This document shows, piece by piece, positions 35,207 through 43,989 of a stretch of 64,000 bases of DNA; position 1 is the stretch's first letter; each line of letters starts with the position of its first letter. This DNA is from Fictibacillus sp. BK138 (GTDB lineage: Bacteria; Bacillota; Bacilli; Bacillales; Fictibacillaceae), in assembly GCF_004216955.1 (NCBI RefSeq), contig NZ_SGXL01000001.1, positions 558,001 to 622,000 on the forward strand, in the 5' to 3' direction. Made by a program: the position numbers and the translations under genes. The notes beneath the pieces were generated by a model. It made no database searches. It was not told where the DNA came from and worked only from the letters and a program-made list of their open reading frames with translations.

Positions 35207-36601
35207 ATGAAAGGCAAGAATTTTGTCGCCATATTGATGTTTTTGATGATGGCTGCGCTTTGCTTCTCGTCGCCTGGCTATGTTTCTGCTGCTTCATTTC
35301 CTGATGTGTCTGCAGGTCACCGTGCGTACGATGAAATCATGTATTTAGCTAACAAAAAGATTGTAGGCGGGTATAGCGATGGTGCTTTCAAACCTGATAA
35401 TTTTGTTACACGTTCAGAAGCAGCATCAATGATCGGGCGTGCCCTTCAATTAAAGGGTGGTTATAGGGAAACAGAATATCATGATGTTCCAAAAGGGCAC
35501 TTTGCCTCTGGATACATTCAAGATATGAGCAATGAACGCATCTTGGCGGGCTACGGGAATGGTTATTATGGTGTGAATGACAAGCTTACACGCGAACAAA
35601 TGGCATCAATACTAACAAGAGCTTGGACTTTTACTGAGACAAGTAATCTTACATTTACGGATGTTGGCTCGAATTCTCCTACATATGTTCCTATTAATAA
35701 GCTAGCTACAGCAGGTGTTGTTGGCGGATATTCAAACGGGGCATTTGGCGCAAAAGACTATATCAAGCGTGCTGATTTTGCATTAATGCTTGCAAGAGTA
35801 TTAAATCCTGCTTTTCGGAGTAACCCAGCTGAACCAAAACCAATTGGTATAGCGCAAGTAACAGCTGATTTCTTAAATGTAAGAACCGCTCCTGATGCGA
35901 ATGCATCCCGTATTGGACAGTATCCAAACGGAACAATCGTTAACGTATATACAAAGCTATCAAATGGGTGGGCTTACGTAAGTACTAATAGTTTAAAGGG
36001 TTATGTACACGGTGCGTATTTAAAAGATACGGATCAATCCACTGGATTAAAAGGAAAAATAATAGTAGTCGATGCAGGACATGGAGATCATGATCCAGGA
36101 GCTATCGGTTACGGAATGAATGAAAAAGATCTTACTTTAATAACTGCAAAGCACCTCCGAGATTATTTAGAGGCAGCTGGGGCAAAGGTGGTTATGACTC
36201 GTGAGACCGATATTTTTCATTCCTTAGAAAAAAGAGTCTCTATTGCTAATTTAGCTGGAGGTCAAGCATTTGTCTCTGTCCATGTAAATAAGTTCAATGG
36301 AGATGCTCACGGGACAGAAACTTATTATAATGGTGACAACAGCAAGAGTGCAGAAAACAAAAAATTAGCGACCTACATTCAAAAGCGAATGATAAATTCC
36401 GATCTAAACATGAGAGACCGTGGAGTGAAAGAAGCTAATTTCTATGTTATAAAAAATCAATACAACATGCCAAGCACATTAGTAGAACTAGGTTTTATTG
36501 ATCATAAAGAAGATGCTGCTAAACTGGCATCAGATACATGGCGCAAAAAAGCAGCTTATCAGATCCATCTAGGTATCAAAGATTATTTCACCAATAATTA
36601 A
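35207..36601 (+). CDS. SLH-anchored N-acetylmuramoyl-L-alanine amidase
   Basis: 464 residues. Signal peptide to about 29, three SLH motifs (about 30-205), an SH3b domain (about 218-280; DFLNVRTAPDANA) and an Amidase_3 domain (about 285-462). Zinc and catalytic residues are intact: H292 in DAGHGD, H359 in VSVHVN and E427 in LVELGF. It cleaves stem peptides from glycan strands at the S-layer-covered surface. AGGAGGA precedes the ATG. The gene ends in REP/terminator copy C. Confidence 0.93.
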   Translation: MKGKNFVAILMFLMMAALCFSSPGYVSAASFPDVSAGHRAYDEIMYLANKKIVGGYSDGAFKPDNFVTRSEAASMIGRALQLKGGYRETEYHDVPKGHFASGYIQDMSNERILAGYGNGYYGVNDKLTREQMASILTRAWTFTETSNLTFTDVGSNSPTYVPINKLATAGVVGGYSNGAFGAKDYIKRADFALMLARVLNPAFRSNPAEPKPIGIAQVTADFLNVRTAPDANASRIGQYPNGTIVNVYTKLSNGWAYVSTNSLKGYVHGAYLKDTDQSTGLKGKIIVVDAGHGDHDPGAIGYGMNEKDLTLITAKHLRDYLEAAGAKVVMTRETDIFHSLEKRVSIANLAGGQAFVSVHVNKFNGDAHGTETYYNGDNSKSAENKKLATYIQKRMINSDLNMRDRGVKEANFYVIKNQYNMPSTLVELGFIDHKEDAAKLASDTWRKKAAYQIHLGIKDYFTNN

Positions 36602-36604
36602 AAT

Positions 36605-36686
36605 GGGGTCTGACCCCAGACAAATACAAACTCATAAAAAGTCCACCTGAGCAGGACACTTTACTCCTGCACAGGTGGACTTTTTC
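36605..36686 (+). repeat. REP-like palindrome fused to a terminator hairpin (copy C)
   Basis: GGGGTCTGACCCC (36605-36617), linker AGACAAATACAAA, then stem GTCCACCTG/CAGGTGGAC (36641-36680) with an inner GCAGGA/TCCTGC arm and TTTTT. It begins three bases after the amidase stop. Confidence 0.9.
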
Positions 36687-36751
36687 CTTCACAGCTAAAC
36701 TATTTCCGATTTCTATTAATCTGTGTAGCATAAAACCGATAGTTAAGAAAA

Positions 36752-36764
36752 GGGGACTGTCCCC
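36752..36764. repeat. Short REP-like palindrome GGGGACTGTCCCC
   Basis: 13-bp palindrome between copy C and the next gene. Probably a relic of the same repeat superfamily. Confidence 0.65.
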
Positions 36765-36810
36765 AAACAATTTCATTTTTTCTTTCATTTACTTTTACAG
36801 GGGGATTATT

Positions 36811-38757
36811 ATGCTCAATTTCAAGTCCAAAATAGGGGTCTTTTTCTTTTCTGCTTCTTTATTAACAACCACAATAATACCTTCCGAACAGACTTATGCA
36901 AATTACAGTGAAGATCAGCACAAGGAATACTCTTACATCATTGGCTTTATTGATAAAATTAATAAAAGTCTCATTATAGAACATGGGGGAGTAGTTACCA
37001 CTGAACTTGAGAGTATCAATGCTGTTTCTGCAACCCTGACAGTAGAAGCTGCACAACACTTAAGGACTTCAAAATTAATCCGCTTTTTAGAAGTAGATAA
37101 AAAGGTTGAGGCAGAAGAACAGTACATCAGTCCTTACTTGCAGGAGTTGAATTTCCCCCAAATTCAGTCATTACAATCAAACAGCTTTTATAGTGGAAAA
37201 GGTATTAAGGTAGGAGTTTTAGATACAGGAATTGATATAGATCATCCAGACTTAAAGATTGCTGGGGGAGTTTCGTTCGTTCCAGAGACTGCTTCCTATG
37301 ATGACCAAAATGGGCATGGTACACATGTGGCAGGTATCATTGGGGCTCAGGATAATTTGTTCGGGATAAAGGGTTTAGCACCAGATGCTGATATATATGC
37401 TATTAAAGTTTTAAATAAAGATGGTGTTGGTCAGCACTCACAGATTATAAAGGGATTAGAATGGGCTACTCAAAATAACTTAGACATTGTAAATTTAAGC
37501 TTGGCAGGGGAAGATGGATCTTATGCTCTTAAACTTGCAGTTGATGAAGCTTATAAAAAGGGACTCTTTATAGTCGCAGCTTCCGGAAATCTTATAAATG
37601 ATACATTTAGCAACCAGCAGTTTGTCTATTATCCAGCAAAGTATGAAAGCGTAATAGCAGTAGGAGCGGTGGATCAGAACAACAATCATCCATATTTTTC
37701 AGGTTCAGGACCAGAGTTGGAACTCGTAGCACCAGGTGTAAATATTTTTAGTACATATAAGAATGAAAGTTATGAGTTTTTAACAGGAACTTCTATGGCT
37801 ACCCCTTTTGTTACGGCAATATATGCACTGTATCAGGAAGCCTATCCAAACTTATCAACATATGAACTTCGAACAAAAATACAAAAACATGCTAAAGATT
37901 TAGGACCAATAGGCAGAGATAATCAATTTGGATATGGACTTATCCAAGCACCTGAGCTGATGACACAACCTGGTTTTCCATACAAACTTCATTATCAGCT
38001 CACAAGTGATGCTCATATCGCATTAAGCTGGGAATCGCCTTTTACTGGATCTTCTATAGTTGGTTTTAATGTGTATAGAGATGGCAAAAAGGTTGTTAAT
38101 CTTACAAAATCAAAGAAAATTAAAGAACAATTAAAACCCGGTTTTTATCTCTATGAAGTAACAGCGGTTAACGAAAACGGAATAGAATCAGAAAAAGCTG
38201 CAATTATGGCTAAAGTTTATCAGCAGTTTCCTGATTTTACTGCAACGCAGTGGTATGCAAAATATGTGTATGACTTAAACGCAAGAAATGCTTTAGGGGG
38301 TTATCCAGACGGTAATTTTTATCCAGATAAACAGATAACCCGCGGCGAAGCAGCATCAATGATCGGACGGGTATTAAAGCTTGATGGAACACCAAGGTAC
38401 ACTCTTTTTCCAGATGTAAAAAGCAGTTATTTTGCTTCAGGGTACATCGCTTCTATGACACAAAAAAGCTTAATCAGCGGATATCCTGACGGGAAGTTCA
38501 AACCCTCGCAAACTATTTCTAGGGGAGAAGTAATCGCTCTATTAGATCGATCTTTCAAATTGAAGACTGACTTAGAAAAATCTAAAGCATTTCACGATTT
38601 ATCATCAAACTATTTTGCCTTTGAAGCAATAAAACGATACTCATCCATTTCTATAGCAAATGGTTATGAAGACGGCTCGTTTAGGCCATTCAATCCTGTA
38701 ACACGTTCAGAAATGGCCGTACTTCTTTCCAGAACGATAGAAGAAAATCTTAAATAA
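36811..38757 (+). CDS. SLH-anchored subtilisin-like serine protease
   Basis: 648 residues. Signal peptide about 1-31, inhibitor-type propeptide about 45-105, S8 catalytic domain about 120-390 with D138 (LDTGIDIDHPD), H169 (GHGTHVAG) and S328 (TGTSMATP). An FN3-like segment (about 392-470) precedes three C-terminal SLH motifs (about 475-645). It probably processes proteins at the cell surface. ATG with GGGGGAT upstream. Confidence 0.93.
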   Translation: MLNFKSKIGVFFFSASLLTTTIIPSEQTYANYSEDQHKEYSYIIGFIDKINKSLIIEHGGVVTTELESINAVSATLTVEAAQHLRTSKLIRFLEVDKKVEAEEQYISPYLQELNFPQIQSLQSNSFYSGKGIKVGVLDTGIDIDHPDLKIAGGVSFVPETASYDDQNGHGTHVAGIIGAQDNLFGIKGLAPDADIYAIKVLNKDGVGQHSQIIKGLEWATQNNLDIVNLSLAGEDGSYALKLAVDEAYKKGLFIVAASGNLINDTFSNQQFVYYPAKYESVIAVGAVDQNNNHPYFSGSGPELELVAPGVNIFSTYKNESYEFLTGTSMATPFVTAIYALYQEAYPNLSTYELRTKIQKHAKDLGPIGRDNQFGYGLIQAPELMTQPGFPYKLHYQLTSDAHIALSWESPFTGSSIVGFNVYRDGKKVVNLTKSKKIKEQLKPGFYLYEVTAVNENGIESEKAAIMAKVYQQFPDFTATQWYAKYVYDLNARNALGGYPDGNFYPDKQITRGEAASMIGRVLKLDGTPRYTLFPDVKSSYFASGYIASMTQKSLISGYPDGKFKPSQTISRGEVIALLDRSFKLKTDLEKSKAFHDLSSNYFAFEAIKRYSSISIANGYEDGSFRPFNPVTRSEMAVLLSRTIEENLK

Positions 38758-38761
38758 ACAA

Positions 38762-38794
38762 AAAAAGCCATCTGATTTTGTTCAGATGGCTTTG
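38762..38794. terminator. Bidirectional terminator
   Basis: Stem AAAGCCATCTGA/TCAGATGGCTTT between convergent genes, flanked by A and T runs. Confidence 0.85.
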
Positions 38795-38796
38795 TC

Positions 38797-39813
38797 TTAT
38801 TTAACTGGCAATGTAGTGAATGCTCGATAGAAGAAAGCAGAGAATTCAGCGCGAGATGTATCTTTTAATGGCTTATAAGTGTTATCTGGGAAGCCAGACA
38901 CAATGTTGTTTGCATTTAAAAGCTGAATGGAATTGTATGCCCAATCATCAGTGCTAACATCTACAAAAGAATTGTCTGTGGTTTTCTTAGTTAATACAAA
39001 AGTTTTAGAAATTAAAGCTGCAATCTCTTCACGTGTCATTTCTTGATTTGGTTTAAAATCTCCGTCTGGATAACCAGAAATAATGCCAGCTTCTTTCACA
39101 GCATTAATCGATCCAACAGCCCAATGCTTCGTAGAGACATCATTAAAGTGACTGTATTGAGAGGAAGCATCAATATTTAGTGCATTTGCGATAATCGCTG
39201 CAGCTTCAGCCCGTGTTACTGGTTTCGTTGGTTTAAACTGGCTATTTTCATAACCATTCATTACACCTTTTTTGCTTAAGTTTGTGATGGGATTAAAAGC
39301 CCAATAGTTAGAAGGAACATCATGGTACTGTCCTTTAGGTAATACAGCTAATGATGCAACAGTTTCTTTCATATATCTGCGTGCGCCAATATATTTATCT
39401 CCCCAATAATAAGGATCATTTAATGACGAGATCATTACACCTTTAGATGATGAAGCGTGAATGAAATTTCCGTTTCCTACATATATACCCGAGTGGGATG
39501 CTCCCGCTCTATAGGTCGTGAAGAAAACAAGATCTCCTAATTTTAAATCAGCTTTCTTAACGGCAGTACCTCCATTGAACTGATCCGTTGTCGTACGAGG
39601 AAGTGTAATATCGTATTGCTTAAATACATATGTAAGGTAACCTGAACAATCAAAACCTGTGGATGGTGAAGTGCCGCCCCACTTGTACTTTATACCTATG
39701 TATTTTTTTGCAGTTGCAACTAAGTTTTCTCTATCGTCAGCTTTAGCTTGTCCTGGCAAAAGAGTAAGTACCATTAATAGAGATAAGATCCAAGCACCCA
39801 ACTTTTTAACCAT
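38797..39813 (-). CDS. SLH-anchored NlpC/P60 peptidoglycan endopeptidase
   Basis: 338 residues. Signal peptide 1-25 (AKA). NlpC/P60 domain about 27-150 with C56 (TGFDCSGYL), H107 (ASHSGIYVG) and H119 (NFIHASS). Three SLH motifs at about 165-335. It cuts between D-Glu and the diamino acid of stem peptides. It faces the SLH subtilisin convergently and is divergent from the S-layer gene. Confidence 0.93.
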   Translation of the reverse strand: MVKKLGAWILSLLMVLTLLPGQAKADDRENLVATAKKYIGIKYKWGGTSPSTGFDCSGYLTYVFKQYDITLPRTTTDQFNGGTAVKKADLKLGDLVFFTTYRAGASHSGIYVGNGNFIHASSSKGVMISSLNDPYYWGDKYIGARRYMKETVASLAVLPKGQYHDVPSNYWAFNPITNLSKKGVMNGYENSQFKPTKPVTRAEAAAIIANALNIDASSQYSHFNDVSTKHWAVGSINAVKEAGIISGYPDGDFKPNQEMTREEIAALISKTFVLTKKTTDNSFVDVSTDDWAYNSIQLLNANNIVSGFPDNTYKPLKDTSRAEFSAFFYRAFTTLPVK

Positions 39814-40120
39814 AAAACCCTACCTTTCCCTAAGAAGTGACCTTTTAAACTAGTATTTAGTGAATTTTCTATTTTTTTCTACAAAAGTTAGTCTATCACA
39901 ATTCGGGACTTTAGTAGTTTACAGTTATGTAACAATTGTAACAAAACGAATTATATTTTTTTGGAATAACAAGAAAATATTGTAATATATTTTATTTCCA
40001 TTTCTCCTAAACATTGTTAAAAATGTGTCGATATAGGTAATTGTAGGGGACAATAGACCTTGTTTTCGACCAAATATTACAAGAAAATATATTTTATTGA
40101 ATTCACTACTGGGAAATATA

Positions 40121-40148
40121 TTGCAAATAATGAAATATATTGTAAAAT
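40121..40148 (+). promoter_or_regulatory. Candidate upstream promoter of the S-layer gene
   Basis: TTGCAA, 16-nt spacer, TAAAAT. Confidence 0.45.
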
Positions 40149-40227
40149 GATTGTAATAAGGTAAAACCTACCACTTGTGAGGAAAGATGGTAAAACAATA
40201 ATATTTTGTAACTAGTGGATATTTTTG

Positions 40228-40256
40228 TTGACATACCTTTTACCCACAAATATACT
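40228..40256 (+). promoter_or_regulatory. Strong sigma-A promoter of the S-layer gene
   Basis: TTGACA, exactly 17 nt, TATACT. It predicts a start near 40263 and a leader of about 105 nt. Confidence 0.75.
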
Positions 40257-40295
40257 ATTTATTGTTAATGTTTGTATAATTTGGTATTTACTAAT

Positions 40296-40317
40296 CTATG
40301 GGCCCTGGGACTCATAG
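40296..40317. promoter_or_regulatory. Inverted pair of CTATG cores in the S-layer leader
   Basis: CTATGGGCC, 4-nt spacer CTGG, GACTCATAG: two array-type cores facing each other. As DNA it is a near-palindromic operator-like site; as RNA it can fold into a 9-bp hairpin with G-U/A-C variation. It is the only non-arrayed occurrence I see outside genes. Confidence 0.7.
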
Positions 40318-40368
40318 CTTAGTTAAATCATAAATTTCTAGTTACATATTAAGGGAGGAAATAACGCA

Positions 40369-43300
40369 ATGGCGTCTAAGTCTCGTAAGTTTATCGCAAC
40401 TGGACTTTCTGCAGCAGTAGTTGCTTCAGCTGTAGCACCAGTAGCAAGTGCAGCTACAACATTCACAGATGTGCCAGCTAATGCATGGTATGGTGGATCT
40501 TTAGCTAATTTAGTAGAAAAAAATATTATCGGTGGTGTTGGCGGCGGTAAGTTCGCTCCAGACCAAGCAGTAACTCGTGAGCAATTAGCAAAAATGCTAG
40601 TTTACGCTCTAGAACTTGACATTAATGAAGAAGTTGCCGATCCTGGTTTCTCTGATGCAAAGCCTGGTGATTGGTACTACAAAGCTGTAGCTGTAGCTAA
40701 AGCACATGGCGTATTAAATGGTGTTGGAAACGGCAAGTTCGGTGCTGGTTCTTCACTTACTCGTGAGCAAATGGCAACTGCTATCGTAAATGCTTTCAAA
40801 CTTCGTGATAAAGTTGATGGAAGTAAAGTAGAAATTCCTTACACGGATCTTGATGGAAACGCGTACCGTAACGATGTAGCGATTCTTTACTCTTATGGAA
40901 TCCTTGCTGACGGAACTGCTTATAATCCAAAAGAAGTTGTTGACCGTAAAGGATTTGTAGCATTCCTTGATAAAACGTTAACAAAACTTCCTAAGGTTGA
41001 AGAGCCTAAGCCTGAACCACCAACACCTCCAACTACTGGAATTACAATTAAGTCTGCAGAAGCACGCAGCAGTAATGCAGTAACTCTAGTATTAAGCGAT
41101 GCTCCTCTTGTTAACTTGACTAAAGACGACATCTCAATCGCTGGAGCAACTGTTGAAGGTGTAACTACTACTGATAACGTAGTAACTGTATATACTTCTG
41201 CACCACTTGAAGCTGGTAAAGAGTACACAGTAACTTACAAAGGCAGTTCTGTTAAGTTCACTGCAGTTACATTAGTAGGACAACAAAATGTTGAAGCTGT
41301 TCAATTAATGAACAAGCGTCAAATCAAAGTTAGCTTTAAAAACCCTGTACTTTGGGATGCTAACGTTAAAAACCTAGGTAACTACTACATGAACCTATTA
41401 TCAGATATGGGTGACAGAAATGGTAACTTAGCTGATGATTCAATCGCAGCTGCAGCTAATGGTAAATGGACAGTAACAGCTGGCAGCCAAGAAATTAAGA
41501 AAGACAAAGATGGTAACGAAATTACTGGTCAAGCAGTTAGCTATGTAATCATCGAATCTACTAATGGCGAGCAAGTTGATGCTTTAGGATTAAAGTACAA
41601 CGAATCTGCAAACATCCAAGTTCGTAACGTGAAAGATGCTGCTACAAAAGGATACATCAACACTTCTGAAGCTACTTTAAAAGTAGAAGATAAAGTTGCT
41701 CCATCTGTAGTTGGTATGTCATCTGTTGTTTACACAGACAATAACAAGCTTGTAATCACATTTGATGAGCCTGTTAAGAGCTACAATGAAAACCATAGAA
41801 TGCTAGTTTCTATCAACAACAATGTGGTAGCTGCGGAAATCGCTTCTACAACTGGTTCAGTTGCTGATCATAAGAAATTAGTTGTTGACCTTGCTGGACT
41901 TGATCTTGAAAAAGATGTTGCACATACAGTTAAAGTTGTTGGCGCTATGGATTTACATGAAAATGTAAACACTGGCACACAAAACCCTTATGTTGGTACG
42001 TTTACTCTTAAGGCACCTGAAGTTAAGCCTCCAACACCTGAAGTGTTTGCTCGTCCATCTGTAACAGGTATTCAGCAAATTGCGGATAACAAGTTCACAG
42101 TAACATTTGATCAAGCAGTAACATCATTTGATGCTAGCAAACCAGTTGTTACATTCAAAAAATCTGATTTCCAATCAGGTGAGTGGACTGACATCACAGT
42201 TGCAGAGAGCGATGTTGTTAAATCTGCTGATGGTAAAGTATGGACAGTAACTTTAGATGCTAATCTAAATAAAGCAGAAGCTGATAATGGTTCAGAAGAC
42301 CTTAACTATGATGGTCAAGATCAAGCGATCCGTGATGTAGTTGTTGAAAACTACTATCCAACAAATGTTAAAGCTACGACTGCTATTAAAGATGCAGACA
42401 AAGCTTATTATGTTGGTACAACTTACAGCAAATCTCTAACACTTAAGCATGATACTGTTGCACCAGTAATTGGAACTAAGGGTGGATTTGATACTGCTGG
42501 TAACTTATACATTCCTTTTGTAGACGCTCCTTGGGATGGAATCATCCAAAAAGGTGCTGGTAAGTTAACAGTAAGTAAAACAAATTCTAAAGGTGTTACA
42601 TCAAGCTATGATGTAGATGTAGCTAACGCTAAAGTAACAATCCTTGGAGCTAACACAAAACTTGATAACGTTACTTATTCTGCAGGAAAAACTGTAGTAG
42701 TTGATGTTGACAACTTTGAAACTGATGCAGTATATACTGTAGCATTCACAGCTGGTTCGATTACAGATGCAAACCGTGCTGGCGAAATTAAAGTTACTCC
42801 ACAATCTACTGGGAATTTAAATGCTATTAAAGAATCTAACATCAGCATTACTGTACCAAAACCAGTAACTACACCTGCACCTTCAGTTGAAGGACTTGTT
42901 CCTCAAACAACTAAGGGCTTAATCTACTCTGGTCATGATATTTGGGATTTTGCAGGTGGTGTTTACGCTGGATCTGCAAGTAAGATTTCAACAATAAAAG
43001 GAAATGAAAACACTGTTGGATCTTATGATTACATGCAATTACCAGAAAACCGTGAGAAGATTGTAGTAGTATTTGACGGAGAAGTTCTTGAGTCAAGTGC
43101 ACTAAACAAAAACAACTACACAGTTAATGGTAAGAAACTTGACCAAAAAGCAACTGTAACTTACCACATTGCTGAGGATCTAGTTACTAATGGTTCTGAT
43201 ACATTAGCAACAGTACTAGGTAATGGTGGGGTTGCTGGTAAGAAAGTTGGATTTGTTGTAATAACTCTTCCACAAGATTCAATCGATCGTGATGGTCTAT

Positions 43301-43758
43301 ACACAGTTAAGGTAGAAGGAATTACTAACAAATCAGGTAAGTCTATGCTTCCTGTAACAGCTAACGTTTCTCTACACGACAATACTCTTCCTACAGCTAC
43401 TTCTGCTAAGTTGAAAGGTACTAAGCAATTAGAAGTAACGTTTAATGAAGATGTTATTGCAGATGTAGTAAAAGCGAAAAACAATTTTGAAGTTTCTGTA
43501 AATGGAATCAAATATCAAGTTGTTGACGTTGACTACCCTGACTACCCTAAATACACTAATAAGCTTCTATTAACTCTAGCTCAAGATATCACTCTAAATG
43601 GTGATCTATCTACTGCTAAACTTTCTGTTAAAGTTAAGAAAGATGTTGATGGAAACATGTGGGTTTGGGATTATGATGGAACACTTAATGGTGATGGAAC
43701 TGGATTCTACGATGCAGATCTAGCTAACCCTGCTCGTGAAGTAACAGTATCTAACTAA
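40369..43758 (+). CDS. Main S-layer protein (SLH plus Ig-like domains)
   Basis: 1129 residues. Signal peptide about 1-29 (ending ASA). Three SLH motifs (about 30-205) bind the wall polymer. A Pro-rich linker (EPKPEPPTPP) leads to a long array-forming region of Ig-like beta domains, recognisable by repeated strands ending in a VTF or ITF triplet (near residues 465, 583 and 1024). The codon choice is strongly biased to few synonymous codons, as expected for very high expression. A strong promoter and GGGAGGAAAT support this. The next large gene encodes InhA and secA2 follows on the other strand. Confidence 0.92.
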   Translation: MASKSRKFIATGLSAAVVASAVAPVASAATTFTDVPANAWYGGSLANLVEKNIIGGVGGGKFAPDQAVTREQLAKMLVYALELDINEEVADPGFSDAKPGDWYYKAVAVAKAHGVLNGVGNGKFGAGSSLTREQMATAIVNAFKLRDKVDGSKVEIPYTDLDGNAYRNDVAILYSYGILADGTAYNPKEVVDRKGFVAFLDKTLTKLPKVEEPKPEPPTPPTTGITIKSAEARSSNAVTLVLSDAPLVNLTKDDISIAGATVEGVTTTDNVVTVYTSAPLEAGKEYTVTYKGSSVKFTAVTLVGQQNVEAVQLMNKRQIKVSFKNPVLWDANVKNLGNYYMNLLSDMGDRNGNLADDSIAAAANGKWTVTAGSQEIKKDKDGNEITGQAVSYVIIESTNGEQVDALGLKYNESANIQVRNVKDAATKGYINTSEATLKVEDKVAPSVVGMSSVVYTDNNKLVITFDEPVKSYNENHRMLVSINNNVVAAEIASTTGSVADHKKLVVDLAGLDLEKDVAHTVKVVGAMDLHENVNTGTQNPYVGTFTLKAPEVKPPTPEVFARPSVTGIQQIADNKFTVTFDQAVTSFDASKPVVTFKKSDFQSGEWTDITVAESDVVKSADGKVWTVTLDANLNKAEADNGSEDLNYDGQDQAIRDVVVENYYPTNVKATTAIKDADKAYYVGTTYSKSLTLKHDTVAPVIGTKGGFDTAGNLYIPFVDAPWDGIIQKGAGKLTVSKTNSKGVTSSYDVDVANAKVTILGANTKLDNVTYSAGKTVVVDVDNFETDAVYTVAFTAGSITDANRAGEIKVTPQSTGNLNAIKESNISITVPKPVTTPAPSVEGLVPQTTKGLIYSGHDIWDFAGGVYAGSASKISTIKGNENTVGSYDYMQLPENREKIVVVFDGEVLESSALNKNNYTVNGKKLDQKATVTYHIAEDLVTNGSDTLATVLGNGGVAGKKVGFVVITLPQDSIDRDGLYTVKVEGITNKSGKSMLPVTANVSLHDNTLPTATSAKLKGTKQLEVTFNEDVIADVVKAKNNFEVSVNGIKYQVVDVDYPDYPKYTNKLLLTLAQDITLNGDLSTAKLSVKVKKDVDGNMWVWDYDGTLNGDGTGFYDADLANPAREVTVSN

Positions 43759-43768
43759 TTATTATTTT

Positions 43769-43805
43769 GACCCCTCTATTAGAATTTCTAATAGGGGGGT
43801 CTTTT
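43769..43805 (+). terminator. Strong Rho-independent terminator of the S-layer gene
   Basis: 15-bp stem GACCCCTCTATTAGA/TCTAATAGGGGGGTC with an ATT loop, then TTTT. Confidence 0.92.
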
Positions 43806-43989
43806 GTCATAATATAAAGGTTTTTGTTGGAAAATATATTTTGAAATATTTTAAAAATACTACATTATTTTGACAATTATGATATAATTTACATACATTC
43901 TTGTAGAAAAGGGGGCTAAAGTCACGAAAAATACTAGTTATTAAGTTTTATAGTTTTCTGATTCATATGACCTAAGAGGAGGATTTACA

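Larger units (their letters stand above)
39814..40368. other. 555-bp divergent regulatory region upstream of the S-layer gene
   Basis: AT-rich, with several ATATTTTATT and ATATTGTAA stretches, two candidate sigma-A promoters (40121 and 40228), a long leader of about 105 nt and an inverted CTATG core pair. No convincing ORF. Long untranslated leaders are typical of abundant S-layer mRNAs. Confidence 0.7.

Noticed and set aside
43869-43888. A promoter TTGACA...TATAAT before inhA
   Set aside because: The two boxes are only 8 nt apart; either could be part of a promoter, but the pair cannot.
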